Assembly (NCBI GenBank): GCA_900540805.1
Contig: UQHL01000006.1
Coordinates: forward strand, 62,001-126,000
Length of the DNA stretch: 64,000 nt
Direction: 5' to 3'
From: an uncultured Eubacteriales bacterium
Lineage (GTDB): Bacteria > Bacillota > Clostridia > Christensenellales > Borkfalkiaceae
Shown here piece by piece: positions 25,387 to 32,990 of the stretch. Below the pieces are notes generated by a model that saw only the letters and a program-made list of their open reading frames with translations, searched no databases and was not told the origin of the DNA. The position numbers and the translations under genes are program-made. Numbering within the stretch: the stretch's first letter is position 1; every line of letters begins with the position of its first letter.

Positions 25387-26190
25387 GTGGAAATTTACAT
25401 AGAATACGCCCTCGCGGAGAACTTTCTTCTCGATGCGATGTTGCTGTGGCTGGCGATGAAAGCGGCAAAACAGGAAATCAGCCTGTGGCGGATCGTGCTG
25501 GCCGCCGCGATAGGCGCCGCGTTTGCGGTGGCCTTTCCGCTTTTGAAGACGGGAAAGACAATCGCCTACATACTCAAATTTTCCGTCGGGGCTTTGCTCT
25601 GCCTCGTGGCCGTAAAGGGAAAAGGAATAGGCAGGTATGCGCTGACGGCGCTGCTGTTCTTTGGCTTCAGCTTTGCTTTAGGCGGCGCGCTGCTGGCGGT
25701 CTATTCGGCTTTTTCCATCGATTACGGCGTGACGGAAAACGGGTATCTCACGGAAAGCGCGCCCGTGGGGCTGGTGCTTTCGGGCAGCGCGGTGTTCGCC
25801 ATTGTCGCCGTTACGCTGACCAAGCGCCTTTATCGGCGCAGGGCGATGCGCCGTTTCGTCTATCCCTGTAAAATCGAGCTGGACGGAAGAACGGTGAAAG
25901 CGGAAGGGTTTCTCGACAGCGGCAACCGCGCGCAGGCGGGGGGAATCCCCGTATGCTTTCTTTCTCCCGATCTGGCGTTCGATTTGTTGGGCGATAAGGT
26001 GATGACGGAAGAAATGACCATTATGACGATGGGCGGCGAGAGCAGAATAAAAATTTTTTTGGCGGACAGTCTGGAGATATATTGCGGGGATAAGCCGAAT
26101 ATAATAAAGAAAGTCTATTTTGCGCCTTCGGGAAATATCCGCGCGCGGGAATATAAAATCATTCTCAACGCGGCGGTGCTCGCCGAATGA
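25387..26190 (+). CDS. spoIIGA: Sigma-E processing peptidase SpoIIGA
   Basis: Membrane-embedded aspartic protease that removes the pro-sequence of sigma-E in the mother cell. 267 residues from GTG 25387; the nearby ATG at 25385 is out of frame and stops at once. Five hydrophobic segments fill about residues 1-150. The C-terminal protease domain contains KAEGFLDSGNRAQAGGIPV (catalytic Asp in the DSGN, about 177) and the MGGESRIKIF and FAPSG sequences. It lies directly upstream of sigE, its substrate. Confidence 0.93.
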   Translation: MEIYIEYALAENFLLDAMLLWLAMKAAKQEISLWRIVLAAAIGAAFAVAFPLLKTGKTIAYILKFSVGALLCLVAVKGKGIGRYALTALLFFGFSFALGGALLAVYSAFSIDYGVTENGYLTESAPVGLVLSGSAVFAIVAVTLTKRLYRRRAMRRFVYPCKIELDGRTVKAEGFLDSGNRAQAGGIPVCFLSPDLAFDLLGDKVMTEEMTIMTMGGESRIKIFLADSLEIYCGDKPNIIKKVYFAPSGNIRAREYKIILNAAVLAE

Positions 26191-26230
26191 CGAAAAGGAG
26201 AAGGAAAGGAGAATACGGGAGGCGGATTTT

Positions 26231-26938
26231 ATGAAGATCAAGGAAATACTGAAATGTTTTTTACGGCAATTCGATGCGGAGAATACGGTGGACTATATCT
26301 GCGGCACGGAGGCGCTGCCGCTGCCCCTTTCGCCCGAGGAGGAGAGCGCGATGCTGGGCAAGCTGGAGCACGGCGAGGAGACGGACAAGGTAAAGGCGGA
26401 GCTCATTCAGCATAATCTCCGTCTCGTGGTGTATATCGCCCGAAAGTTCGACAATACGGGCGTGGACCCCGACGACCTCGTTTCGGTGGGGACGATCGGG
26501 CTGATCAAGGCGATCAATTCCTTTAAGCCCGACAAAAACATCAAGCTTGCGACGTATGCGTCGCGCTGTATCGAAAACGAGATCCTTATGTATCTGCGGC
26601 GCACGGTGCGCCTCAAAAGCGAGATTTCGTTTGACGAGCCGCTCAACACGGATTTCGAGGGCAACGAACTTTTGCTTTCGGACATCCTCGGCACGTCCGC
26701 GGACAGCGTTTACGGTGACATCGAATCGAGCGCGGAAAAGGAGCTGCTGAAGGACGCGCTGAAAAAGCTGTCGGAGCGGGAACGCAAGATTATGTTTCTG
26801 CGCTTCGGGCTGAACGGCGGGGAGGAGATGACGCAAAAGGACGTGGCGGATCTTCTGGGCATTTCCCAGAGCTATATTTCGCGGCTGGAGAAAAAGATTA
26901 TTCAGCGGCTGAGGAAAGAAATTTCGAAAATGGTATAA
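26231..26938 (+). CDS. sigE: RNA polymerase sporulation sigma factor SigE
   Basis: Mother-cell sigma factor of early engulfment. 235 residues from ATG 26231. The start gives the typical pro-sequence followed by EALPLPLSPEEE, where processing by SpoIIGA would occur upstream. Region 2 has NLRLVVYIARKFDNTGVDPDDLVSVGTIGL and FKPDKNIKLATYASRCIENEI (given as two short landmarks, about 62-115). Region 4 ends with VADLLGISQSYISRLEKKI. Length and order match SigE; the neighbouring spoIIGA and sigG make the identity firm. Confidence 0.95.
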   Translation: MKIKEILKCFLRQFDAENTVDYICGTEALPLPLSPEEESAMLGKLEHGEETDKVKAELIQHNLRLVVYIARKFDNTGVDPDDLVSVGTIGLIKAINSFKPDKNIKLATYASRCIENEILMYLRRTVRLKSEISFDEPLNTDFEGNELLLSDILGTSADSVYGDIESSAEKELLKDALKKLSERERKIMFLRFGLNGGEEMTQKDVADLLGISQSYISRLEKKIIQRLRKEISKMV

Positions 26939-26995
26939 TCCGAAAGATTATTTTCACAAAAACGGAAAACAAACGATAAAAAGGAAAAAAATCAC

Positions 26996-27046
26996 ACATA
27001 CTTGTTAAAAGCTTCTCCGCGTCGGCCGTACATACTTGTCGAAAGC
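26996..27046 (+). repeat. Direct repeat between sigE and sigG
   Basis: ACATACTTGTTAAAAGC (26996-27012) and ACATACTTGTCGAAAGC (27030-27046) are 17-bp copies, 34 bp apart, with two mismatches. Each contains CATACTT, which resembles the -10 of forespore promoters (CATACTA for sigma-G). It lies 30-80 bp before sigG. Confidence 0.7.
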
Positions 27047-27075
27047 GCGTTTTACATAAGAAGGAGGAGACGAGT

Positions 27076-27846
27076 ATGATGCAGAAAGTGGAAATTTGCG
27101 GCGTGGATACGTCGGGACTGCCCCGTTTGACCGCCAAGGAAAACGAGGAACTCATGAAGAAATTAAAGACGGGCGACAAGGCCGCGCGCGAAAAATTTAT
27201 CGTGGGCAATATGCGGCTGGTGCTGTCTTTGGTGAAACGCTTCTGGGCGAAAAACGCCAACGCGGACGACGTGTTTCAGGCGGGCTGCGTGGGGCTGATC
27301 AAGGCCATAGACAATTTCGATTTGAGCGTGGGCGTCAAGTTTTCGACTTATGCCGTCCCCATGATCATCGGAGAGATCAAGCGATACCTGCGCGACGGCA
27401 ATTCCCTGCGGGTGTCGAGGAGTATCCGCGACACGGCTTACCGCGTGTTGAAGGTGCGCGAAGCCATAGAGGAACGCGACGAGGAGGCGACGATAGACAA
27501 GATCGCGGCGGAAATGGAGGTCGCGGTCAGCGAGGTGGTCTATGCGCTGGACGCCATTTCCGACCCCGTTTCCCTCTACGACCCCGTGTATAATAAGGCG
27601 GGAGATACGCTGCTGCTGATGGACCAGCTGTGCGACGAGAAGAACAACGACGAGGTATGGACGGAGCACGTCGCTTTGAACGAGGCGATGGGGCGGCTGG
27701 GCGAGCGGGAAAAGCGTATTCTGTTTTTGAGATATTATGAGGGAAAGACGCAGACGGAAATTTCCGAGGAGGTGGGGATTTCTCAGGCTCAGGTATCCCG
27801 CCTCGAAAAGAATGCTCTCAACAATATCAGGATAAATATTTCCTAA
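27076..27846 (+). CDS. sigG: RNA polymerase sporulation sigma factor SigG
   Basis: Late forespore sigma factor. 256 residues with the characteristic N-terminus KVEICGVDTSGLP (residues 4-16), region 2 (RLVLSLVKRFW, FQAGCVGLIKAIDNFDLSVG, FSTYAVPMIIGEIKRYLRD), region 3 (SLRVSRSIRDTAYRVL) and region 4 (RYYEGKTQTEISEEVGISQAQVSRLEK). Ribosome binding site AAGGAGGAGA. As in Bacillus it follows sigE, but as a separate unit with its own 137-bp upstream region. A terminator follows. Confidence 0.96.
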   Translation: MMQKVEICGVDTSGLPRLTAKENEELMKKLKTGDKAAREKFIVGNMRLVLSLVKRFWAKNANADDVFQAGCVGLIKAIDNFDLSVGVKFSTYAVPMIIGEIKRYLRDGNSLRVSRSIRDTAYRVLKVREAIEERDEEATIDKIAAEMEVAVSEVVYALDAISDPVSLYDPVYNKAGDTLLLMDQLCDEKNNDEVWTEHVALNEAMGRLGEREKRILFLRYYEGKTQTEISEEVGISQAQVSRLEKNALNNIRINIS

Positions 27847-27866
27847 GCGATATACGGAAACCGCGC

Positions 27867-27896
27867 AAAGCCGAGAGAATTTTCCCGGCTTTTTTC
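27867..27896 (+). terminator. Intrinsic terminator after sigG
   Basis: AAAGCCG (27867-27873) pairs with CGGCTTT (27886-27892), followed by a T run. Confidence 0.8.
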
Positions 27897-27913
27897 TTTT
27901 GCTATCGATTTGA

Positions 27914-27942
27914 TTGATTTTTCGACGGGTATATATTATACT
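27914..27942 (+). promoter_or_regulatory. Sigma-A type promoter for tldD-tldE
   Basis: TTGATT (27914-27919), 17 bp, TATACT (27937-27942). Start of transcription near 27949, about 90 nt before the tldD ATG. Confidence 0.7.
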
Positions 27943-28041
27943 ATGAAATAGTAAGCAATGTTTGAACGGCGTGCGGAAATACCGACGGAGGTCTTGCGCT
28001 TTCGATTTTCGCGCCTGTCAAAGCATAAAGGGAGGCGGACA

Positions 28042-29379
28042 ATGTATCGGTTCAGGCAGGGATTTTACGCCGACGTAAGGACGGAACGCAGGCATACTTC
28101 GACTATCGTTTACAAAAACGGCGTTCTGACGGAAAACAAGGAGAGGGTGACGGACGGAGCGTTTATTCGCGTATTCGACGGCAAGATGTGGTATTATGCC
28201 TCCACGGAGAACCCCGAAAATATACAGAAGGAGCTGGACGGGCTTTACGAGCTGGCGGAGGCGAATCCCGAAATAGACGCTCATCCTCTCGTGCGGCGCT
28301 TCGAGGTGAACAGGGAGAAAAAGTATCTTTTCAAAGATTGCTCGACGGAGAATATCCCGCGCGAACGCAAGCAGAAGCTTTTGACGGACCTTTTCCCGCT
28401 GGCGGCGGCGTATCCCGAGATCAAGCTGTCCGTGATGAGGTATCTCGACCGCCACAGCGATTATTCTTTCTATTCCAGTAAGGGAGCGGCGCTTTTTTAC
28501 GACTATCAGACCTGCGGCGCGGCGATAAGCTGTCAGGCGGCGGCCGACGGCAAAAACTTTTCCTTCGCTTACCAAAAGGGTAAGACGCGCTTCGAGGAGG
28601 TTTGCGGCCTCGAAAAGGAATTAAAGCAGAGCATCGAGGAGGGGATTACCTTCCTCAAGACTGCAAAAGACGCGGAGACGGGGGATTTTCCCGTAATTCT
28701 CTCGCCCGAGGCGGCGGGAGTATTCGCGCACGAGTCGTTCGGGCATAAGAGCGAGGCTGATTTTATGCTGGGCGACGAGACGATGAAAAAGGAATGGAGC
28801 ATCGGCAAAAAGGTGGGCAGCGACGGCCTGTCCATTATCGAATCGGGTACGTTTGAAGGATGCGGTTACGTTCCCTACGACGACGAAGGGACGAGGGCGA
28901 CGCGGACGTATCTTATCAAAAACGGCTTTTTGGCGGGCAGGCTGCACAGCGCGGAAACCGCCGCGGAGCTTGGCGAAGCTGTGACGGGGAACGCCCGCGC
29001 GATGGGGACGGAATTCGAGCCCATCGTCCGCATGACGACGACGGTGATCGAGGGCGGGGATAAGACGTTTGACGAGCTGGTAAAAAACGTTAAGCACGGC
29101 TATTTTATCAAGACGATCAAGCACGGCAGCGGCATGAGCACGTTTACGATCGCGCCGAATATCAGCTATGAGATCGTGGACGGAAAGATCGCGGGGCCCG
29201 TGAAGATTTCGGTGATTTCGGGGGACGTTTTCCGGACGCTGGGATTGATTGACGGTCTGTCGAAAGAGGCGGAAATACTCAGCTTTGTTACTGGCGGCTG
29301 CGGAAAAATGGAGCAGTATCCCTTGCCCGTAGGGTTTGGCGCGCCGTACGTATCCGTGTCGAAAATGAAGGTTCAATAA
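28042..29379 (+). CDS. tldD: Metalloprotease TldD
   Basis: Catalytic subunit of the TldD/TldE protease, which in other bacteria digests unfolded peptides and matures microcin B17. 445 residues from ATG 28042 behind GGGAGGCGG; an upstream in-frame ATG at 27958 has no ribosome binding site. The zinc site HESFGHKSEADF (HExxxH, about residues 234-245) and the glycine-rich region CGYVPYDDEGTRATRT are present. The C-terminus has ISGDVFRTLG and FGAPYVSVSKMKV. It pairs with tldE 12 bp downstream. No peptide precursor gene is visible nearby. Confidence 0.93.
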   Translation: MYRFRQGFYADVRTERRHTSTIVYKNGVLTENKERVTDGAFIRVFDGKMWYYASTENPENIQKELDGLYELAEANPEIDAHPLVRRFEVNREKKYLFKDCSTENIPRERKQKLLTDLFPLAAAYPEIKLSVMRYLDRHSDYSFYSSKGAALFYDYQTCGAAISCQAAADGKNFSFAYQKGKTRFEEVCGLEKELKQSIEEGITFLKTAKDAETGDFPVILSPEAAGVFAHESFGHKSEADFMLGDETMKKEWSIGKKVGSDGLSIIESGTFEGCGYVPYDDEGTRATRTYLIKNGFLAGRLHSAETAAELGEAVTGNARAMGTEFEPIVRMTTTVIEGGDKTFDELVKNVKHGYFIKTIKHGSGMSTFTIAPNISYEIVDGKIAGPVKISVISGDVFRTLGLIDGLSKEAEILSFVTGGCGKMEQYPLPVGFGAPYVSVSKMKVQ

Positions 29380-29391
29380 GGAGGCGCAGCG

Positions 29392-30624
29392 ATGATCAAA
29401 GAAAAACTGACCTTAAAATCGAGGACGACCACCGTTGCTGCGGCGGCGAGCGAAGTGAAATCCGTGCGTTTTGTCTCCACGGAAAAGCGGGGCTACCGCG
29501 TATATGAAAGCGGCAGGATCGGCATTTTCGGCACGACGGGCGCCTACGACGAGGCGAAGGCCTGGAAAAAAGCCGAGGAAAATCTCAAAAACGAAATTCC
29601 CTACCCCGCGGCCGCGTCGCGGGGCAAGGCGGAGCATATCGACGTCTCCGACGGCCTTTTAGGGGATAAGGCGTTTGTGGATAAGGCGAAGGAACTGCTC
29701 GCCCGCCTGAAGGAGACGTGTCCCGCCTTTTTGTTCAGCAACAATATTTTGAAGACGGAACATGAAATTTCCCTCGTCAACGACGTCGGCCTGGATCTGT
29801 CGTATAGGGCGGGAGTGTATCAGCTGGATCTTGTCATGAAAGAGAAAGCCTCGGCGAATATTATGGATTTGGGCTATTCCTATACGGGCAAGACGTTCGA
29901 CGTCGAAAAAATGGCTTCCGATATAGAGGAGCTGGTCCGTGCCTATTACGTACCTGCGGATATCGAGGAGGGGGAGCAGTATGTGCTCGCTTCCCTTTAC
30001 GACCTCGGCCTCGATAAATTGTACGAGGGAATCCGTGCGGACAGCTATGCCAACGGCACGGGGCTGTTTGCGGGAAAACTCGGACGGAAAGTATTTAACG
30101 AGGGCGTTACCATCTACGAGGACAGGACGCCCGACTCGGGCTTTTTCTCCTGTTTTTTCGACGACGAAGGCGTCGTGAACGAGGATTATAAAAATATCGT
30201 GTTCGAAAATGGAGTATTCAAAAATGTTCTCGCCTGTAAGCTCGACGCGCAGAAATACGGTCTGCCCGTGTCGGGCAGCGCCTCCGCCGCGTACGACGGG
30301 GTGCCGCAGACGGGCTTAAGCGGCCTGCGTCTCGCGGGTTCGGGAAGGACTATCCGGGAGTTGACCCAAGGCGGAAAAGCGGTGTATATAGTAATGGCGA
30401 GCGGCGGCGATACGACGCCCGACGGCAATTTTGCTACGCCCGTGCATATTTCTTTTCTCTGCGAAAACGGAAAGCTGGTCGGCCGGCTCCCCGCCCTGAA
30501 CATATCGGGAAATCTTTTCGATATTTACGGGAAGAATTTTGCGGGGCAGGCGGAGGATTCGCTCTCTTTGACCGATTCCGAACTCAATAAGCCGATCGTG
30601 GTAAAAATGAAAGTGATGAAATAG
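29392..30624 (+). CDS. pmbA: TldE/PmbA family protein
   Basis: Non-catalytic partner of TldD. 410 residues sharing the TldD/PmbA fold (DVGLDLSYRAGVYQLDLVM, GREGVT-like FNEGVTIYEDRTPDSGFFSCFFDDEG, given as landmarks around 125-145 and 235-265), but lacking HExxxH, as expected. The C-terminus GGDTTPDGNFATPVHISFLCENGK corresponds to the conserved PmbA region ending in NISGNL. The ribosome binding site AAGGAGG lies 13 bp before the ATG. Confidence 0.9.
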   Translation: MIKEKLTLKSRTTTVAAAASEVKSVRFVSTEKRGYRVYESGRIGIFGTTGAYDEAKAWKKAEENLKNEIPYPAAASRGKAEHIDVSDGLLGDKAFVDKAKELLARLKETCPAFLFSNNILKTEHEISLVNDVGLDLSYRAGVYQLDLVMKEKASANIMDLGYSYTGKTFDVEKMASDIEELVRAYYVPADIEEGEQYVLASLYDLGLDKLYEGIRADSYANGTGLFAGKLGRKVFNEGVTIYEDRTPDSGFFSCFFDDEGVVNEDYKNIVFENGVFKNVLACKLDAQKYGLPVSGSASAAYDGVPQTGLSGLRLAGSGRTIRELTQGGKAVYIVMASGGDTTPDGNFATPVHISFLCENGKLVGRLPALNISGNLFDIYGKNFAGQAEDSLSLTDSELNKPIVVKMKVMK

Positions 30625-30659
30625 GGATTTCTTTTTCCGACAAAAACCGATAAATGTTC

Positions 30660-30690
30660 AAAAGGCGTGGCAAAGTCCGCGCCTTTTGCA
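30660..30690 (+). terminator. Probable terminator after tldE
   Basis: AAAAGGCG (30660-30667) pairs with CGCCTTTT (30680-30687). The T run is part of the stem, so strength is uncertain. Confidence 0.5.
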
Positions 30691-30753
30691 TATATTGTAG
30701 AGTATAACGAAAAAAGAAAATAAAAAAAATCAAAAAATGCGGAGGAAACGTCT

Positions 30754-31152
30754 ATGGAAACGAGCTTTTCTGAACTTCGCACAAAAGAGGTAATCAACAC
30801 CGCCGACGGCAGGCGATTGGGTAAAGTATGCGATCTGGTATTCTGTTATCCCGAAAATCGGGTGCTCGGGATCGTGGTGCCGGGTGGCCGCGGTTTCGGA
30901 TTTTGGAAAAGCGAGCAGTTTATCGATATGAAAAATATCATCAAGATCGGGGACGACGTAATTCTGGTCAACTTCAATATGCCGCCGAAACCGTGCGGGC
31001 ATAAGCACGGGCGCGGCTGCGGCGGCGGAAATACTCCTCCTCCCCCTCCGCCCCTCTATCCCTCCGGCGGCGGAAATCCGCCCTATCCGCCTCAGGGCGG
31101 CGCGCCTTCGCAGGGATATCCGGGACGCCGCAGCTATGAGGAATACGAATAG
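30754..31152 (+). CDS. ylmC: YlmC/YmxH family PRC-barrel sporulation protein with proline-rich tail
   Basis: 132 residues. The first 80 form a PRC-barrel domain of the YlmC/YmxH kind (TSFSELRTKEVINTADGRRLG start). The rest is an unusual low-complexity tail: His/Cys-containing CGHKHGRGCGGG, then TPPPPPPLYPSGGG and PYPPQGG repeats, ending in YEEYE. In Bacillus ylmC lies downstream of sigG, so the location fits. The tail is longer than in the typical about 80-residue family member and may interact with other proteins or metals. Good GGAGG site. Confidence 0.85.
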   Translation: METSFSELRTKEVINTADGRRLGKVCDLVFCYPENRVLGIVVPGGRGFGFWKSEQFIDMKNIIKIGDDVILVNFNMPPKPCGHKHGRGCGGGNTPPPPPPLYPSGGGNPPYPPQGGAPSQGYPGRRSYEEYE

Positions 31153-31184
31153 GGGATTAACGCACATAAAATGGGGAGACGGCG

Positions 31185-31192
31185 CATATAAT
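31185..31192 (+). promoter_or_regulatory. Possible sigma-E/sigma-K type -10 element
   Basis: CATATAAT fits the mother-cell sigma consensus CATANNNT; ACATAAA lies 14 bp upstream at a -35-like position. No sigma-A -35 box is present. It lies 30 bp before the ferritin-like gene. Confidence 0.4.
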
Positions 31193-31221
31193 ACAGGGTA
31201 AATACATAGAAGGGGTTTGTT

Positions 31222-31872
31222 ATGGACGAAAATAAAGATATGGAGATACGGGATATTTCCCGTATCTTCGAGGAGACCGTTAAGGCGGAAAAATGCGCGG
31301 CGGAAAGCAATGCGGATCCGTCTTTGCGGCATTGCGGCGAAAGTGCGTGCGACTGCGGCAAAACCTGCGCCTCAGATATTGCCTATCCCGCGTTGGACGG
31401 AATAGGGGAAGATCCCGCGGCGCTGAAGCTTATTTCGCCCGCCTACGCGGGTAACGAAGGCGAGCTGACCGCCGTGCTTCAATACATATACCAACATATT
31501 TTGTTCGATCACGCGGGCTGTAAAGATTACGCCGATATATTGCTGAAAGTGGCAATTACCGAAATGAAGCACCTGGAAATTTTGGGCAGCCTGATCTTAA
31601 GGCTGGGGGCGGCGCCCGTATATTCCTATCTGCCGCCGTATCCTATCAATTATTATTCGGCGCACGCGGTATCCTATTCGAAGGTGCCGCAGAAAATGAT
31701 TTTGGATGATATCGAAGCGGAACAATGCGCGATAGATACCTATACCAAAATGCTTTGCCGCTTGAAAAACGAACGCGTCGCGGCGGTAATCCAGCGTATC
31801 CGCATGGACGAGGAAATGCATCTTGCGACGTTCAAATGTATTTTGAAGGAAATGACGGCGTCGGAAAATTGA
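31222..31872 (+). CDS. Ferritin-like domain protein (bacterioferritin/CotJC-like fold)
   Basis: 216 residues. The N-terminal 55 residues hold a Cys cluster (CGESACDCGKTC, about 38-49). A four-helix diiron domain follows: EGELTAVLQYIY, ITEMKHLEILG (ExxH, about 114-124), DIEAEQCAIDTY and MDEEMHLATF (ExxH, about 196-205). Metal-binding Glu and His are present in both halves, so it may be active as a diiron or dimanganese protein. Fold neighbours include rubrerythrin, bacterioferritin and the coat catalase CotJC. The sporulation context and upstream CATATAAT hint at a spore role, which is unproven. Confidence 0.8.
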   Translation: MDENKDMEIRDISRIFEETVKAEKCAAESNADPSLRHCGESACDCGKTCASDIAYPALDGIGEDPAALKLISPAYAGNEGELTAVLQYIYQHILFDHAGCKDYADILLKVAITEMKHLEILGSLILRLGAAPVYSYLPPYPINYYSAHAVSYSKVPQKMILDDIEAEQCAIDTYTKMLCRLKNERVAAVIQRIRMDEEMHLATFKCILKEMTASEN

Positions 31873-31897
31873 TTTTATGGGAGCAGGGTAGAGATGA

Positions 31898-31943
31898 ACG
31901 CGCGAGGGCGTATTCCGACATATCGGAATACGCCCTCGCGTGT
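31898..31943 (+). terminator. Very stable hairpin, probable terminator after the ferritin-like gene
   Basis: A perfect 18-bp stem (31901-31918 with 31923-31940, loop CATA) extends to 21 bp with one G-U pair. It is followed by TGTTTGCTTTTG on the + strand. It also separates the convergent minus-strand gene at 32013. Confidence 0.7.
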
Positions 31944-32012
31944 TTGCTTTTGAATAAAGTTTTTTATTAATCCTGCTTTTTACCAAACGAAGAGAAATGA
32001 AGAAAACCAGAA

Positions 32013-32768
32013 CTACGTTTCGGGAAAATCGATTTCCTCAAATTGTTTTTCGGGCATAAATTTCCAATAACGTACGGGCATATATCCTTTCATTTGCCGC
32101 GTATTTTTGCGCGCGGGAATATATACGGTATGATAATATTTTCTCCAGAGCCGAGAAAAAGAGTCCTCGCTTTCCGAAAGCGTGATTTCCGCCTGCGCGA
32201 CGGGGGAGACCAGCCATTCGCTGCCGTTGTAAATGCCCGCCAGTCCCCGCGAAATGTCATGGATGACAAATGCGGAGGTCTTAAACCGCGCTGCGAAATG
32301 GGGCATCAGCAGATCGACTACGTCGTTATCGGGCGAACAAGGCGCATAAAACACGCCGTTGTGCGTCTCCTGAAAGCGGAGAAATCCGCTCAATAAATGA
32401 CGCTCGGCGCCCACCCGATCGACGAGCTCCATCGCCCGCCGCACCTCGGGCCGGACAAGCATGCCGCGCACGGGCCGACGCTGTTTCATAAGCAGGCGGA
32501 TATAGTCGAAAGCGATCTGTTCCCGATCGGCCGCGGGCGTGCGTAAAATAAAGTCGATTTCGCAGAGGCTGTTTTTATCTACGGCGCGGAGCTTTTTAAC
32601 GACCCGCTGCGCTTTTTCCCCTACGGGGGAAACGGCGATGAAGCGGTCGTCCAAAGCCGTTTGCAGAGCTTTGGAGGAGGATACAAAGGCGTCCTTGTCC
32701 GCGTAGGCGTCGAATACCGCCGTAAAAAAACCTTCGGGCGAACCGTCCGTAAAATAAATGTTACGCAT
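32013..32768 (-). CDS. DUF4130 DNA metabolism protein (TIGR03915-type), partner of radical SAM
   Basis: 251 residues; ATG 32768 is preceded by AGAGGATAG. The C-terminal pattern YNGSEWLVSP ... FSRLWRKYYHTVYIPARKN ... MPVRYWKFMPE and the N-terminal YFTDGSPEGFFTAVFDAY are those of the TIGR03915/DUF4130 family, which is almost always encoded beside the radical SAM protein found here at 32988. In many bacteria this domain is fused to a UdgX-like uracil-DNA glycosylase; that part is missing here. A DNA repair role is inferred from that fusion, not shown. Confidence 0.85.
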   Translation of the reverse strand: MRNIYFTDGSPEGFFTAVFDAYADKDAFVSSSKALQTALDDRFIAVSPVGEKAQRVVKKLRAVDKNSLCEIDFILRTPAADREQIAFDYIRLLMKQRRPVRGMLVRPEVRRAMELVDRVGAERHLLSGFLRFQETHNGVFYAPCSPDNDVVDLLMPHFAARFKTSAFVIHDISRGLAGIYNGSEWLVSPVAQAEITLSESEDSFSRLWRKYYHTVYIPARKNTRQMKGYMPVRYWKFMPEKQFEEIDFPET

Positions 32769-32775
32769 ACTTCTA

Positions 32776-32990
32776 TCCTCTTGAAAACCCGCTCGGCTTC
32801 ACTTTGTCACTCTTTGTCTGAAAACCTGCCTGCTTCCTTTCGCGCTTCGCTTGGAAACCCGCTCGTCTCAATCTTGCCCCTTGTCTGAAGGCTCGTTGAC
32901 CTCAACGCTGCCTCTTGTTTGAAAATCCGTTCGGCTCCTTCCGTCCCTCGTCCAAAGGCTCGTTGCGCTCAACCCTGCCCCGCGCTTTTA
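32776..32990 (-). repeat. About six degenerate 32-37 bp tandem repeats
   Basis: Copies are anchored by GAAAACCCGCTCGG-like cores at 32783, 32820, 32854, 32887, 32921 and 32953 (+ strand). They alternate GAAAACCCGCTCG and GAAGGCTCGTTG forms followed by TCAAC-GCTGCC. The repeats fill the whole 219-bp gap between the DUF4130 gene and the radical SAM gene. No open frame runs through in the direction of the genes. Confidence 0.75.

Noticed and set aside
32776..32990. CRISPR array
   Set aside because: The repeats are degenerate and directly adjacent, without unique spacers, and no cas gene is present.
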